Source: Paraburkholderia panacisoli (GTDB lineage Bacteria; Pseudomonadota; Gammaproteobacteria; Burkholderiales; Burkholderiaceae). Taken from it: DNA of 64,000 nucleotides. Where the stretch lies: contig NZ_VTUZ01000004.1 in NCBI RefSeq assembly GCF_008369935.1, forward strand, positions 124,001-188,000. Reading direction: 5' to 3'. Both the position numbers and the translations under genes were made by a program. This document shows positions 1 to 8,339 of the stretch, piece by piece; the first letter of the stretch is position 1; every line of letters begins with the position of its first letter. Under the pieces are notes generated by a model. That model ran no database searches. It was not told the DNA's origin and saw nothing but the letters and a program-made list of their open reading frames with translations.

Positions 1-1278
1 CGCCGCGCATTCGAGCAGGTCGTCGCGCGAGGTCGGAAACAGCCGGCCTTTGGGCATGCCGCCGACATGGTGGCCGGAGCGCCCGACGCGTTGCAGGAAC
101 GGCGCGATCGCGCGCGGCGAACCCATCTGGCAGACCAGATCGACGTCGCCGATATCGATGCCGAGTTCCAGCGACGCCGTCGCAATCAGCACGCGCAGGT
201 CGCCGCGCTTGAGCCGTTGTTCGGCGTCGAAGCGGTGTTCTTTCGCGAGGCTGCCGTGATGGGCGGCGACGACCTCCTTGCCGAGCCGCTCGGTCAGATG
301 ACGCGCGACGCGCTCGGCCATGCGCCGCGTGTTGACGAACACCAGCGTCGTGCGGTGCATCGCGACCAGCTCGGCGAGACGGTCGTACACGCGCTCCCAC
401 ACTTCGTTGGGCATCACCGCTTCGAGCGGCACGGGCGGGATTTCCAGCGCGAGATCGCGCTCGCGCACGTGGCCGACGTCGACGATCGCGCAGTCGGCGG
501 GAATCCCACTGTCGATGCTCGCGCCGCCCACCAGAAAACGCGCCACCGCGCTCACCGGCTTTTGCGTGGCGGACAGGCCGATGCGCGGCAAGCGCCGCGC
601 GCATAGCGCGTCCAGACGTTCGAGGCTGAGCGCGAGATGGCTGCCGCGCTTGCTGCCGGCCAGCGCGTGAATTTCATCGACGATCACCGTGCGCACCGTC
701 GACAGCATGCGCCGGCCCGAGTCCGAACCGAGCAGCACGTAGAGCGATTCCGGCGTGGTCACGAGGATATGCGGCGCGCGCTTCTTGAGCGCGTTGCGTT
801 CCTGCGGCGTGGTGTCGCCGGTGCGTACGGCCGTGCGGATATCGAGCGGCGGCAGTCCGCGGGCGTCGAGTTCCGCGGCGATGCCTTGCAGCGGCATCTG
901 CAGATTCAGGCGGATGTCGTTGGACAGCGCCTTCAGCGGCGACACATAGACCACCAGCGTTTCGTCGGGTAAGGCTCCGCCGTTGGCCTGGCCTTGCTGA
1001 ACCAGATCGTCGAGCGCCGAGAGGAACGCGGTGAGCGTCTTGCCCGAACCGGTCGGCGCGGCGACCAGCGTCGAGCGGCCGCCGCGAATCTGTGGCCACG
1101 CGGCGGCTTGCGCGTCGGTCGGGGCGGGGAAGGTCTTCCGGAACCAGCCGGCGACCGCCGGATGGAAGTCGTCGAGCGCGCGGTGCGTCGAAGAAGGCGA
1201 AGCGCGGTCCGCGACCGAGTCGGCAGCCGCGGAGCTGGGAGCCGCATCCAGGGCGGCGGAAGTCGTGGCCGAAGTCAT
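1..1278 (-). CDS. lhr: Lhr-type DEAD/DEAH-box ATP-dependent helicase (3' part beyond window)
   Basis: This is the N-terminal part (about 425 residues) of a large superfamily 2 helicase that unwinds DNA or RNA-DNA duplexes with ATP; the rest lies left of the window. Reading the minus strand gives a Walker A motif (APTGSGKT) near residue 68, an ILVTTPESL motif typical of Lhr, a DEIH box, and motif IV-VI sequence including [14 protein letters not shown] and QRVGRSGH. The PESL and SLELGIDIG signatures favour Lhr over RecQ or ordinary DEAD-box RNA helicases. The start is uncertain: ATG at 1278 or an in-frame ATG at 1308; neither has a convincing Shine-Dalgarno sequence. An alanine/serine-rich leader precedes the helicase core. 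Confidence 0.88.
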   Translation of the reverse strand, partial: MTSATTSAALDAAPSSAAADSVADRASPSSTHRALDDFHPAVAGWFRKTFPAPTDAQAAAWPQIRGGRSTLVAAPTGSGKTLTAFLSALDDLVQQGQANGGALPDETLVVYVSPLKALSNDIRLNLQMPLQGIAAELDARGLPPLDIRTAVRTGDTTPQERNALKKRAPHILVTTPESLYVLLGSDSGRRMLSTVRTVIVDEIHALAGSKRGSHLALSLERLDALCARRLPRIGLSATQKPVSAVARFLVGGASIDSGIPADCAIVDVGHVRERDLALEIPPVPLEAVMPNEVWERVYDRLAELVAMHRTTLVFVNTRRMAERVARHLTERLGKEVVAAHHGSLAKEHRFDAEQRLKRGDLRVLIATASLELGIDIGDVDLVCQMGSPRAIAPFLQRVGRSGHHVGGMPKGRLFPTSRDDLLECAA

Positions 1279-1653
1279 GCTGGCGTAGATGGGGGCGGGG
1301 CGTGCCATATCCAGAGGGCGGTAAATAACGGCCCGGTTGCGAAGGGCAACAGCCAGTCTGGCAGGTTTTCGCGGGCTTTGCCGAGGGACCTTGGTTGCCG
1401 CATTTTCTTTTTGTACGCTGAGCCGATCCATGAAGCCGGGACGGCCGCGCCGCGATTTTTCGCAGGCGGCCAGATCGCGCTCGCTGACGGTCACTACCGT
1501 CGATCACCAACGCCACCCGGCGAACCGTAAGCAGCCTGAAACATCGGCGTAAACGATGGTTCGCCGAGGTCCGCGCGCCTCCTGCCGGATCGCGCCAATT
1601 GCAGTACTCTCTACCGCTCACCTCTTCACCAACCCAAGGATGGAGCTTCGACG

Positions 1654-2703
1654 ATGCGATATAACCAGCTTGGCCGTACGGGTGTGTTTATTTCAGAACT
1701 ATGTCTGGGGACGATGACCTTCGGCGGGGGCGAAGGCATCTGGAAGCAGATCGGCGATCTGCAGCAGGGCGACGCGGAGCGGCTGGTCGGCCGGGCGCTC
1801 GACGCGGGCATCAATTTCATCGACACGGCCGACGTCTATGCGGACGGCCTGTCCGAGCAGATTACCGGCCAGGCGTTGAAGAACCTCAAGGTGCCGCGCG
1901 ACAAGGTCGTGGTGGCGACCAAGGTGTTCGGCCAGACCGGCGAGTTTGCGAACGCGCGGGGCGCTTCGCGCTATCACATCATCGACGGGGTGAAGGCGAG
2001 CCTGAAACGCCTGCAACTCGATCACGTCGATCTGTACCAGATCCACGGTTTCGATCCGGCCACGCCGATCGAAGAAACCGTGCGCGCGCTCGATACGCTC
2101 GTGCAGCATGGACATGTGCGTTATGTCGGCGTGTCGAACTGGGCCGCCTGGCAGATCGTGAAGGCGCTCGGCATCGCGGAGCGCCTCGGGCTCGCGCGCT
2201 TCGAAACCCTGCAGGCGTACTACACGCTCGCCGGCCGCGACCTCGAACGCGAACTCGTGCCGATGCTGCACAGCGAAGGCCTCGGGCTGATGGTGTGGAG
2301 TCCGCTCGCGGGCGGCTTGCTGAGCGGCAAGTACGGGCGCGAGCAGCAGGGCGAAGCGGGCAGCCGCCGCACGAGTTTCGATTTTCCGCCGGTCGACCGC
2401 GAGCGCGCGTATGACTGTATCGATGCGATGCGGGAGATTGCCGGCGCGAAGCAGGTGTCGGTGGCGCAGATCGCGCTGGCGTGGTTGCTGCATCAACGCG
2501 TGGTCAGCACGGTGATCGTCGGCGCGAAGAAGGTCGAACAGCTCGATGACAATATCGCCGCCACCGGCGTGACGCTGAGCGCTGAAGAACTGGTGAAGCT
2601 CGACAAGGTCAGCACGCTGCCGGCTGAGTATCCGGGCTGGATGCTGGAGCGTCAGGGTGAAGGGCGTCGCAAGCAGCTTGCGGAGACGCGGCGTGGGGCG
2701 TAA
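1654..2703 (+). CDS. Aldo/keto reductase family oxidoreductase
   Basis: A 349-residue NADPH-dependent aldo/keto reductase, probably cytosolic, reducing carbonyl compounds; the substrate is not predictable. The N-terminus (RTGVFISELCLGTMTFGGG), the FIDTADVYADG segment with catalytic Asp and Tyr, the conserved Lys in VVVATKVFG, and the His of LYQIHGFD are all present, as is the C-terminal cofactor-binding segment (TVIVGAKKVEQLDDN). Length matches the AKR11/12-like bacterial enzymes. An AAGGA sequence (aaccaaggatggagc) precedes the ATG. It stands alone: the helicase upstream is divergent and the next gene is on the other strand. Confidence 0.92.
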   Translation: MRYNQLGRTGVFISELCLGTMTFGGGEGIWKQIGDLQQGDAERLVGRALDAGINFIDTADVYADGLSEQITGQALKNLKVPRDKVVVATKVFGQTGEFANARGASRYHIIDGVKASLKRLQLDHVDLYQIHGFDPATPIEETVRALDTLVQHGHVRYVGVSNWAAWQIVKALGIAERLGLARFETLQAYYTLAGRDLERELVPMLHSEGLGLMVWSPLAGGLLSGKYGREQQGEAGSRRTSFDFPPVDRERAYDCIDAMREIAGAKQVSVAQIALAWLLHQRVVSTVIVGAKKVEQLDDNIAATGVTLSAEELVKLDKVSTLPAEYPGWMLERQGEGRRKQLAETRRGA

Positions 2704-2885
2704 GTGCGGGATGGTTGGGTGCGGCGAGGTGTGAGGTGAGGCGCAAGAGGCGCGGGAGGCGGGGCGCTATGCGCAACGCGCAAGCTGCCGCGCCTGGCGC
2801 GCGGCGCGTGACGTGAGAGATTGAGTCGAAGCCGCGCCGCGCGCCACTCTGCGGCGAGAAGTGGCGCGGCCTGCCGTCTACCCGC

Positions 2886-3248
2886 TTACTGCGCAGCGGC
2901 TTGAGTTGCCTCAGCGGTATAAGCCGCCACCGCATCCATCGTGCGAGCCGAGTACACCATCGTCGCGCCCGCATTCATCGCGACCGCCACGCCCAGCGCT
3001 TCGGCGATTTCCTCGCGCGTCGCACCGTGCTTGAGCGCTTCGGCGGTGTGCACCGTAATACAACCGTCACAACGCAGGCTGACGGCCACCGCAAGGGAAA
3101 TCAGCTCGCGCGTTTTGGCGCCGAGCAGGTCGGCCTTCTGGCCGGCGCTCGACATCGTCTGATACGCCTTCACGGTATCCGGCGACAGTTTGGCAATTTC
3201 GCCGATGCGGCCGAACAGCGCTTTGCGGTAATCGATCCAGTTCAACAT
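2886..3248 (-). CDS. Carboxymuconolactone decarboxylase / AhpD-like protein
   Basis: A 120-residue all-helical protein of the carboxymuconolactone decarboxylase family. It carries the redox motif CxxC followed by His (CDGCITVH), which in AhpD forms the disulfide/peroxidase centre, so a thiol-dependent peroxidase or reductase role is more likely than ring decarboxylation. It is transcribed divergently from the AraC-type regulator that starts at 3365, a common pairing in proteobacteria in which the regulator controls the CMD gene. The intergenic stretch holds an inverted repeat AGTATT (3301-3306) / AATACT (3328-3333) that could be the control site. Confidence 0.9.
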   Translation of the reverse strand: MLNWIDYRKALFGRIGEIAKLSPDTVKAYQTMSSAGQKADLLGAKTRELISLAVAVSLRCDGCITVHTAEALKHGATREEIAEALGVAVAMNAGATMVYSARTMDAVAAYTAEATQAAAQ

Positions 3249-3364
3249 GGCAGTGCTCCTTGTCTGCTGCGCGTCGGCGGGTGCCGGCGTCGTGGGACAA
3301 AGTATTGCGCTGGGTCGCGATATCCTGAATACTCGTTTGGCTCAACTTTTAGCGCGATCGTCTC

Positions 3365-4321
3365 ATGGACACGCTCAGCCGACTGATCGACCTCGCGAGG
3401 CCGCAAGCCAGCCTCGATCTGCGCTGCCTGTTCTCGGGCGGGTTCGACATCGATCACGCGCCGCTGGAAGCGGGCATTGCGCCGTTTCATCTGGTGCTCG
3501 GCGGCGCGTGCCTGATCGAGACCGCCGGCGGCGCGCAGGTGCCGCTGCAGGCGGGCGACTTCATGCTGTTTCCGCGCGGCGCCGCGCATCGCTTGCGTGA
3601 CGTGAAGCGTTCAGGCAGCGGCGCGCCGGTGACGCTCGGTCATGACGGCATGTTGCCTCTGCGGCGCAACGACGACAGCGAGCCCGCGCCCCCCCAATCC
3701 CACGCCGACGTCGATCTTCTCTGCGGCCGCTTTGTCTATGCGCCGGGTTCATCCGCGTTGCTGCTCAACGCGCTGCCCGATCCGTTCCATGTATCGCTGG
3801 GCGACGCGCAAACACTGGACGCATTGCAGACGGTGATCGGCCTGATGCGCACGGAAGCGGAGCATCGTCAGCCGGGCGCGCTCGCGATCGTCACGGCATT
3901 GAGCCACGCCCTGTTCGCGATGGCGCTGCGCGTGCACGGCGAGCGCAACCCGGCTACCTCCGGCGTGCTCGGCCTGCTTGCCGACGCGCGCCTGGGCGCT
4001 TCGGTGCAAGGCATGCTGAACGCGCCCGAGCGCGCATGGACGATCGCCGAACTCGGCGATCTCGCCGCGATGTCCCGCGCGACCTACGCGCGTCATTTCA
4101 ACGAACGCGCGGGCATGACCGTGATGGACTTCCTCACGCAGATTCGCATGACGATCGCCTGCGATCTGCTGCGGCGCACGCAGCGCAGCGTCGCGGAGAT
4201 CGGCGAAACGGTGGGTTATCAGTCTGAGGCCGCGTTCGGCAAGGCGTTCGCGCAGAGTGTCGGCGTGACGCCGGGGCGTTACCGGCGTCAGCCCCAGGAG
4301 GACGCCGCCGCGCAGAGCTAG
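3365..4321 (+). CDS. AraC-family transcriptional regulator with cupin sensor domain
   Basis: A 318-residue regulator. The N-terminal half reads as a cupin-type effector domain (residues about 10-180, with PLQAGDFMLFPRGAAHR). The C-terminal 100 residues hold two helix-turn-helix units of the AraC/XylS class (WTIAELGDLAAMSRATYARHF and SVAEIGETVGYQSEAAFGKAF), ending in GVTPGRYRR. It probably controls the divergent AhpD-like gene at 2886-3248. Its TAG stop overlaps the stop codon of the convergent FUSC gene inside one CTAG tetranucleotide (4318-4321). Effector unknown; electrophiles or oxidants are plausible given the neighbour. Confidence 0.9.
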   Translation: MDTLSRLIDLARPQASLDLRCLFSGGFDIDHAPLEAGIAPFHLVLGGACLIETAGGAQVPLQAGDFMLFPRGAAHRLRDVKRSGSGAPVTLGHDGMLPLRRNDDSEPAPPQSHADVDLLCGRFVYAPGSSALLLNALPDPFHVSLGDAQTLDALQTVIGLMRTEAEHRQPGALAIVTALSHALFAMALRVHGERNPATSGVLGLLADARLGASVQGMLNAPERAWTIAELGDLAAMSRATYARHFNERAGMTVMDFLTQIRMTIACDLLRRTQRSVAEIGETVGYQSEAAFGKAFAQSVGVTPGRYRRQPQEDAAAQS

Positions 4322-4899
4322 CGCGGTGCACTGGATTGACCGGGTTTGCCAAACCAGCGCTGCTCGATCCGCGACATCAGCCAGGCCACCAGCAGCGCGC
4401 AGACCGTGCCGATCGTCACTTCGCCGAGTCGCAGCAAGGCTTTGTCCCATGCGGGCCCGATGCCCGGCACCAGCAGCATGATGGTTGCGGTGACGCCGCC
4501 CAGGCGCGCCGCGCTACCCACGTTCACGATCCAGCAGACCACGATCGCCATCGCCACGGTGGCCGCATAGGCGGCGAAGTGACCTTGGCCGAGCAAGGCG
4601 CCTCCGAGTCCGAAGACGCCGCCGACCATCGCGCCGATGAACTGATCGCGCGACAGGTTGCGGGTGTCGATATAGCTGTGCTGGCTCACCGCGATCGCGG
4701 TGATCGCGGCCCAGAAGGCCTGCTCGGTATGCAGCGCGCGGCCGATCGCGAACGCGAGACTCGCGCCGGCGACCGCCTGCACGGCCATGAAGCCGCCTTC
4801 GATCAGCCGCTCGCCGAGCGGCAGCGCCTTCAGAAAGGCAAATAGCGAATTGGCCGCGTTTGCCCTTGCTGTACGTCGTGAATCGTCGGGTGAGGTCAT
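4318..4899 (-). CDS. FUSC-family inner-membrane protein
   Basis: A 193-residue membrane protein of the fusaric-acid-resistance (FUSC/YccS-like) family, with about five to six hydrophobic segments and the conserved AFWAAITAIAVSQ and RDQFIGAMVGGVFG stretches after the first helices. It is much shorter than full FUSC exporters, which also have a cytoplasmic domain, so it is a membrane-domain-only member. The start is uncertain: Met codons at 4977, 4926 and 4899 are all in frame; 4899 (MTSPDDSRR) best matches the usual N-terminus. Its stop overlaps the stop of the convergent AraC gene. Substrate unknown; export of aromatic acids is the family theme. Confidence 0.78.
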   Translation of the reverse strand: MTSPDDSRRTARANAANSLFAFLKALPLGERLIEGGFMAVQAVAGASLAFAIGRALHTEQAFWAAITAIAVSQHSYIDTRNLSRDQFIGAMVGGVFGLGGALLGQGHFAAYAATVAMAIVVCWIVNVGSAARLGGVTATIMLLVPGIGPAWDKALLRLGEVTIGTVCALLVAWLMSRIEQRWFGKPGQSSAPR

Positions 4900-4997
4900 C
4901 GAAGGGAAGGCGCGTTGGCGCAGCATGAAGGTTTCGTATTCTAGCGACTCCAGTTTTCCACCGGCCAGACGTGACAAGACGGGCGACGCGGCAACAG

Positions 4998-6317
4998 CTA
5001 TTTTTCACCGCCGCGCAGCCGGCGATACCAGTTCATCAACGGTGTCGCCGACACGCCGTGAATCACCACCGACGCGGCGACCACCGCGAGCGCGAGCGGC
5101 ATCAGCGGCATCACGTCGGCGGCCGTGCCGTGTTCGAGCGCGAACGCGAGATAGTAGAACGAGCCGATGCCGCGTATGCCGAACCAGCTCATCAGACGAC
5201 GCTGCGTCGGCGTCGCGCTCGATCCCAGCAACGAGAGCTCCACCGACACCGGCCGCACGATCACGAACAGCGCGGCGCTCAACGCGACCGTCTGCCACGT
5301 GAAGAGCGGCGCTTGCAGCGTGGCGAGCACATTGCCGACCATCGCCATCACCGCCACCTCGGCGATGCGCTCGAGTTCGATCGTAAAGCCCATCACCGAC
5401 TCGGTGATATACGCGTGCGCCTTGCTCGGATTGGCCGCGGTGGCTTCGACGTCTTCGGAATCGACCGTGCCGATCACCTCGCGCGGCGACTGCCCGCCAC
5501 TCGCGCGATGTTCGACGCGGCGCATCGCGACGCCCGCAGCAAACACCGCGAGAAAGCCGTATGTCTGCGCGAGTTGCGCGGCGCCGAACGACAGTTCGAT
5601 CAATCCGAGCGCGAAGAAGCCTTCGAGGCCGAGCGCCTGCGCATGACGGGTGCGCAGCCAGGCCAGCGCGTGCGTCGTCGCCCAGCCGAGCATCCCGCCG
5701 ATCGCGAGCGCGCCGGCCACGCCCCACACGACGCTGCCCGCGAGCTTCAGATTGAGCAATTCGGCGCCCTGACCGGAGGGCGCCGCGCATAGCGCGAGGC
5801 CGAGCATCGCGAAGGGCAGAGCGATGCCGTCGTTGAGGCCGCCTTCGCCGGACAGCGCGAAGCGCAGCAGGTCGTGGTCGCCGGGCGTGTGCACCTGCAC
5901 GTCGTGGGCCAGCACCGGATCGGTCGGCGCGAGGATCGCGGCGAGCAACAAAGCCGGTCCCCAGGCAAGCTGTAGAACGTACACGCCGAATAGCGTCAGC
6001 AGTGCAATGGTCGCCAGCATGGCAAGGACGCCGAGGCGCAGCGGCACGGTCCAGAGCTTCTCCAGTACGCCTAAGCGTAGCCGCAGGCCGATGGCGAACA
6101 GCGACACGAGCAGCGCGATTTCGGTGATGATGCGCAGCAGTCGCGCGTCCACTGCCATATCGAGGCGCAATAGCGCGATGCCGGGCAGCCCGAGCGCATA
6201 GCCGATCGCGAGGTAAAACATCGCGGCGCTGACGGGCAGGCGCCGCAGCGTCGTTGCCGCGATCCCCATGAATACCAGTACCGCGCCGACTATGAGAAAC
6301 CACAATGTTTCGCGCAT
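4998..6317 (-). CDS. Cation:proton antiporter (CPA1/NhaP-like)
   Basis: A 439-residue integral membrane protein with about twelve hydrophobic segments spanning nearly the whole length. The ion-binding signatures of CPA1 antiporters are visible: APTDPVLAHDVQ in the middle and GEGGLNDGIALPFAML shortly after, with the acidic ND pair expected for Na+/H+ or K+/H+ exchange in the inner membrane. The final third (DEV to RSFGIRGIGSFYYLAFALEHG-like region) contains the RGI-like motif of the family. No regulatory C-terminal RCK domain is present. About 100 bases separate its stop from the FUSC start, so the two may share a transcript. Confidence 0.88.
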   Translation of the reverse strand: MRETLWFLIVGAVLVFMGIAATTLRRLPVSAAMFYLAIGYALGLPGIALLRLDMAVDARLLRIITEIALLVSLFAIGLRLRLGVLEKLWTVPLRLGVLAMLATIALLTLFGVYVLQLAWGPALLLAAILAPTDPVLAHDVQVHTPGDHDLLRFALSGEGGLNDGIALPFAMLGLALCAAPSGQGAELLNLKLAGSVVWGVAGALAIGGMLGWATTHALAWLRTRHAQALGLEGFFALGLIELSFGAAQLAQTYGFLAVFAAGVAMRRVEHRASGGQSPREVIGTVDSEDVEATAANPSKAHAYITESVMGFTIELERIAEVAVMAMVGNVLATLQAPLFTWQTVALSAALFVIVRPVSVELSLLGSSATPTQRRLMSWFGIRGIGSFYYLAFALEHGTAADVMPLMPLALAVVAASVVIHGVSATPLMNWYRRLRGGEK

Positions 6318-6423
6318 GAATTCCCGCTGGAGGCCGGCATTGTTTCGATCAAGCCAGATGCCGGCCGGTTGAAAGGGGCGCGCGGTTAAGTGCGTTGCGT
6401 CGTGGCCCGGTCAAGAGGCCAGC

Positions 6424-6834
6424 TCAAGGCGCCCGTCCGAATGCTTCGCGCAGCTTGCGCTTGGCCTGCTGCAACGTGGCGCGGCGTTCCTTCGGCAAAT
6501 TACGGCCCGCGCGATTGATGTAGAAGTTGAGCATCGACATTGCCGATTGATACGGCGTGCCCTTGCGGCGGCGGCTTTTCGTCGACGAACGCTTGAGCGA
6601 CTGCGCGATCGACTCGGCGCTGCCGGTTTTGAACACATCGTGTTCGATATCCATCGCGTCGCTGGTCTCCATCACGTGATGCGACCACTTGCGCGAACTG
6701 GATGCGCCGCCTGATTTCGCAGCTTTCGCGCGATGCGCGGCATGCGCCTGCGCGTGCCGCTGGCGGGGCGGCCGTCCGGATCTACCGCGCGCGACCGGGT
6801 GTTTCGATTTGCGGGTGGGTTTTCGGGCGGCCAT
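6424..6834 (-). CDS. DUF3175-family small basic protein
   Basis: A 136-residue basic protein. The first 45 residues are rich in Lys, Arg and His and look disordered; the conserved core (KWSHHVMETSDAMDIEHDVFK, then AQSLKRSS and YQSAMSMLNFYINRAGRNL) is what I recall as DUF3175. No function is established. It opens a series of small stress-type genes that runs to 14.3 kb. The basic tail suggests nucleic-acid contact, but that is inference only. Confidence 0.82.
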   Translation of the reverse strand: MAARKPTRKSKHPVARGRSGRPPRQRHAQAHAAHRAKAAKSGGASSSRKWSHHVMETSDAMDIEHDVFKTGSAESIAQSLKRSSTKSRRRKGTPYQSAMSMLNFYINRAGRNLPKERRATLQQAKRKLREAFGRAP

Positions 6835-7011
6835 GGGTTTGCCTCCTTATCGCGCTATGTTTGCCGCTATACGGCGGAGTGACTGATTCGCTTGCGTGTC
6901 GAGTGCAAGGACGCAGCAAGACGCGCCGGCTGCCGCGAACGCGGCAAGCCGGGCGCATTGCGCGTGGACGTGTGCGCCTTGCCGACGCCCGGGCCCCCGC
7001 GTGGGCGCGGA

Positions 7012-7536
7012 CTACAGCTTCAGTCCGCCGGCCTCGGGCGCGTCCGACGATCCCGGCCGAACTGCGCCGACGTCCATATCGTCGCGCTGCGCGTAACTGT
7101 CGCCCCAGTACGGTTCGCTGCCGTAGTACTGATGCACGGAGGTCGCCCACGTCTGGTCCGCCATCGACGGCCAGTGATCCTTGTCGAAACCCGGGGCGTT
7201 TTTCACGCGTTCCGCGATCATGTTCAGCACGAAGCATTTTTGCTGCGTGTCGAGCGTCAATGCGTGCCATGGAATGGCCAGCAGCTTGTCGCCGATGCCG
7301 AGAAAGCCGCCGCTCGACAGCACCGCATAAGCGACGCGGCCCGAGCGGACGTCGAGCATGATGTCCTTGACCTTGCCGATGTCCTCGCCGTCACTGCTGA
7401 TGACGCGGTTGCCGTCGAGCGTGGCTGCCGCCATCACGTCCGGTCCGGGCCCGTCGGCGGTCGCGGCGCCCTTGCCGACGATGCGGGCTCCCTGGCTTTG
7501 CCCGATGCCGCTTTGCGTCTGTGACTGATTGAGCAT
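7012..7536 (-). CDS. PRC-barrel domain protein
   Basis: A 174-residue soluble protein with one PRC-barrel domain in the middle (VISSDGEDIGKVKDIMLDVRSGRVAYAV through LLAIPWHALTL). Such proteins are common in stress-induced clusters; molecular role unclear. The start at 7536 is chosen because a strong Shine-Dalgarno sequence (GGAGAGGAG) lies directly upstream, although the frame is open to 7644. Residues 110-174 are an acidic/aromatic tail without a recognised domain. Confidence 0.85.
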   Translation of the reverse strand: MLNQSQTQSGIGQSQGARIVGKGAATADGPGPDVMAAATLDGNRVISSDGEDIGKVKDIMLDVRSGRVAYAVLSSGGFLGIGDKLLAIPWHALTLDTQQKCFVLNMIAERVKNAPGFDKDHWPSMADQTWATSVHQYYGSEPYWGDSYAQRDDMDVGAVRPGSSDAPEAGGLKL

Positions 7537-7888
7537 GATGTGACTCCTCTCCAAGATGGATGTACCGGAGAGTTGAGCAACCGGCGTTCCTTCGCTGGGT
7601 GAAGATCGTTGCGGCGGTGAACGGAACCCGCTCATCAACGACACACGTAAAGCCTGCTCGCGCGTTTGAAAATATTTCGGCGACTCAGGCGAGTGGCCAA
7701 GCAGTGCCGCTCCATAGGCCTACGATTTGCGGCGGTACGAACCGCGCAGACCGCACTTCGTGCGGCATAGCGCTTGCTGAACACCGGATGGACAACGGCG
7801 TTGGCCATCGTCATCGCCGATCGCAAACGATCGGCATGATGCGGACCGCGAGCATCAATACGCCGCCCATCTACTCAAGGAGACTTCG
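7537..7888. other. Intergenic region with divergent promoters and hairpins
   Basis: About 350 bases between the divergent PRC-barrel and small exported protein genes. No gene is visible. It contains a perfect stem CCGCAC/GTGCGG with a 3-base loop (7751-7765) and the 8-bp inverted repeat described separately at 7816-7835. Neither is followed by a T-run, so they are more likely regulatory or structural than terminators. Confidence 0.5.
7816..7835. promoter_or_regulatory. Perfect inverted repeat upstream of small exported protein gene
   Basis: GCCGATCG and CGATCGGC flank a CAAA centre, giving a perfect 8-bp inverted repeat about 55 bases before the ATG at 7889. It could be an operator or an mRNA hairpin in the leader. 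Function is inferred from position only. Confidence 0.35.
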
Positions 7889-8188
7889 ATGAAATTTTCA
7901 AAAGCACTGCTGCTCTCGACACTCGTTGCGATGTCGGGCGCGGCGTTCGCGCAAGCGGGCGGTGGCAACGGCAATGGCGGTAACGCTGGAACAGGCGGCT
8001 CGGGCAATGCGCATGGCGCCGCGACTGCCGGGCCGACGGCGGGTGGCGAACCTGCATCCGGGGCGATGAGTTCCGGCACGCAGAAGATGCAGCACATGTC
8101 GAAGTCGAAAACCCAGGCGCAGAAGCCGATGAACGATACGACCAGCACGCCCGGCGCGAATGCGAGCAGCGACACGAAGGGGCAGTGA
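7889..8188 (+). CDS. Small exported Gly/Ala-rich protein
   Basis: A 99-residue protein with a clear Sec signal peptide (MKFSKALLLSTLVAMSGAAFA, cleavage after AFA near residue 21), leaving about 78 residues of low-complexity Gly/Asn/Ala/Thr/Ser sequence with a short Met- and Lys-containing stretch (KMQHMSKSK). The family was not recognised. A good AAGGAG Shine-Dalgarno sequence precedes the ATG. Likely periplasmic; part of the stress-type gene group. Confidence 0.72.
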   Translation: MKFSKALLLSTLVAMSGAAFAQAGGGNGNGGNAGTGGSGNAHGAATAGPTAGGEPASGAMSSGTQKMQHMSKSKTQAQKPMNDTTSTPGANASSDTKGQ

Positions 8189-8339
8189 GCGGCGGCGGGC
8201 TCGTTTGACGAGGAAGTTTGACGCCCCCGGCACCCTTATCCCGGAGCGAGGGAGCGGGTGCCGACGCACCGGTGGACTTGAGAAGGTGACTCCGTCATGC
8301 GCTGTATCGTCGCTTGCTCAATGAGCCGACCCTTTTGCC

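Noticed and set aside
674..1621. Minus-strand frame of 315 codons overlapping the Lhr gene
   Set aside because: It is out of phase with the helicase frame, which carries all family motifs.
2820..2880. GC-rich partial hairpin after the aldo/keto reductase as a terminator
   Set aside because: The arms carry a two-base insertion and no T-run follows.
8231..8265. GGCACCC/GGGTGCC hairpin as a terminator
   Set aside because: The loop is long and no T-run follows on either side.
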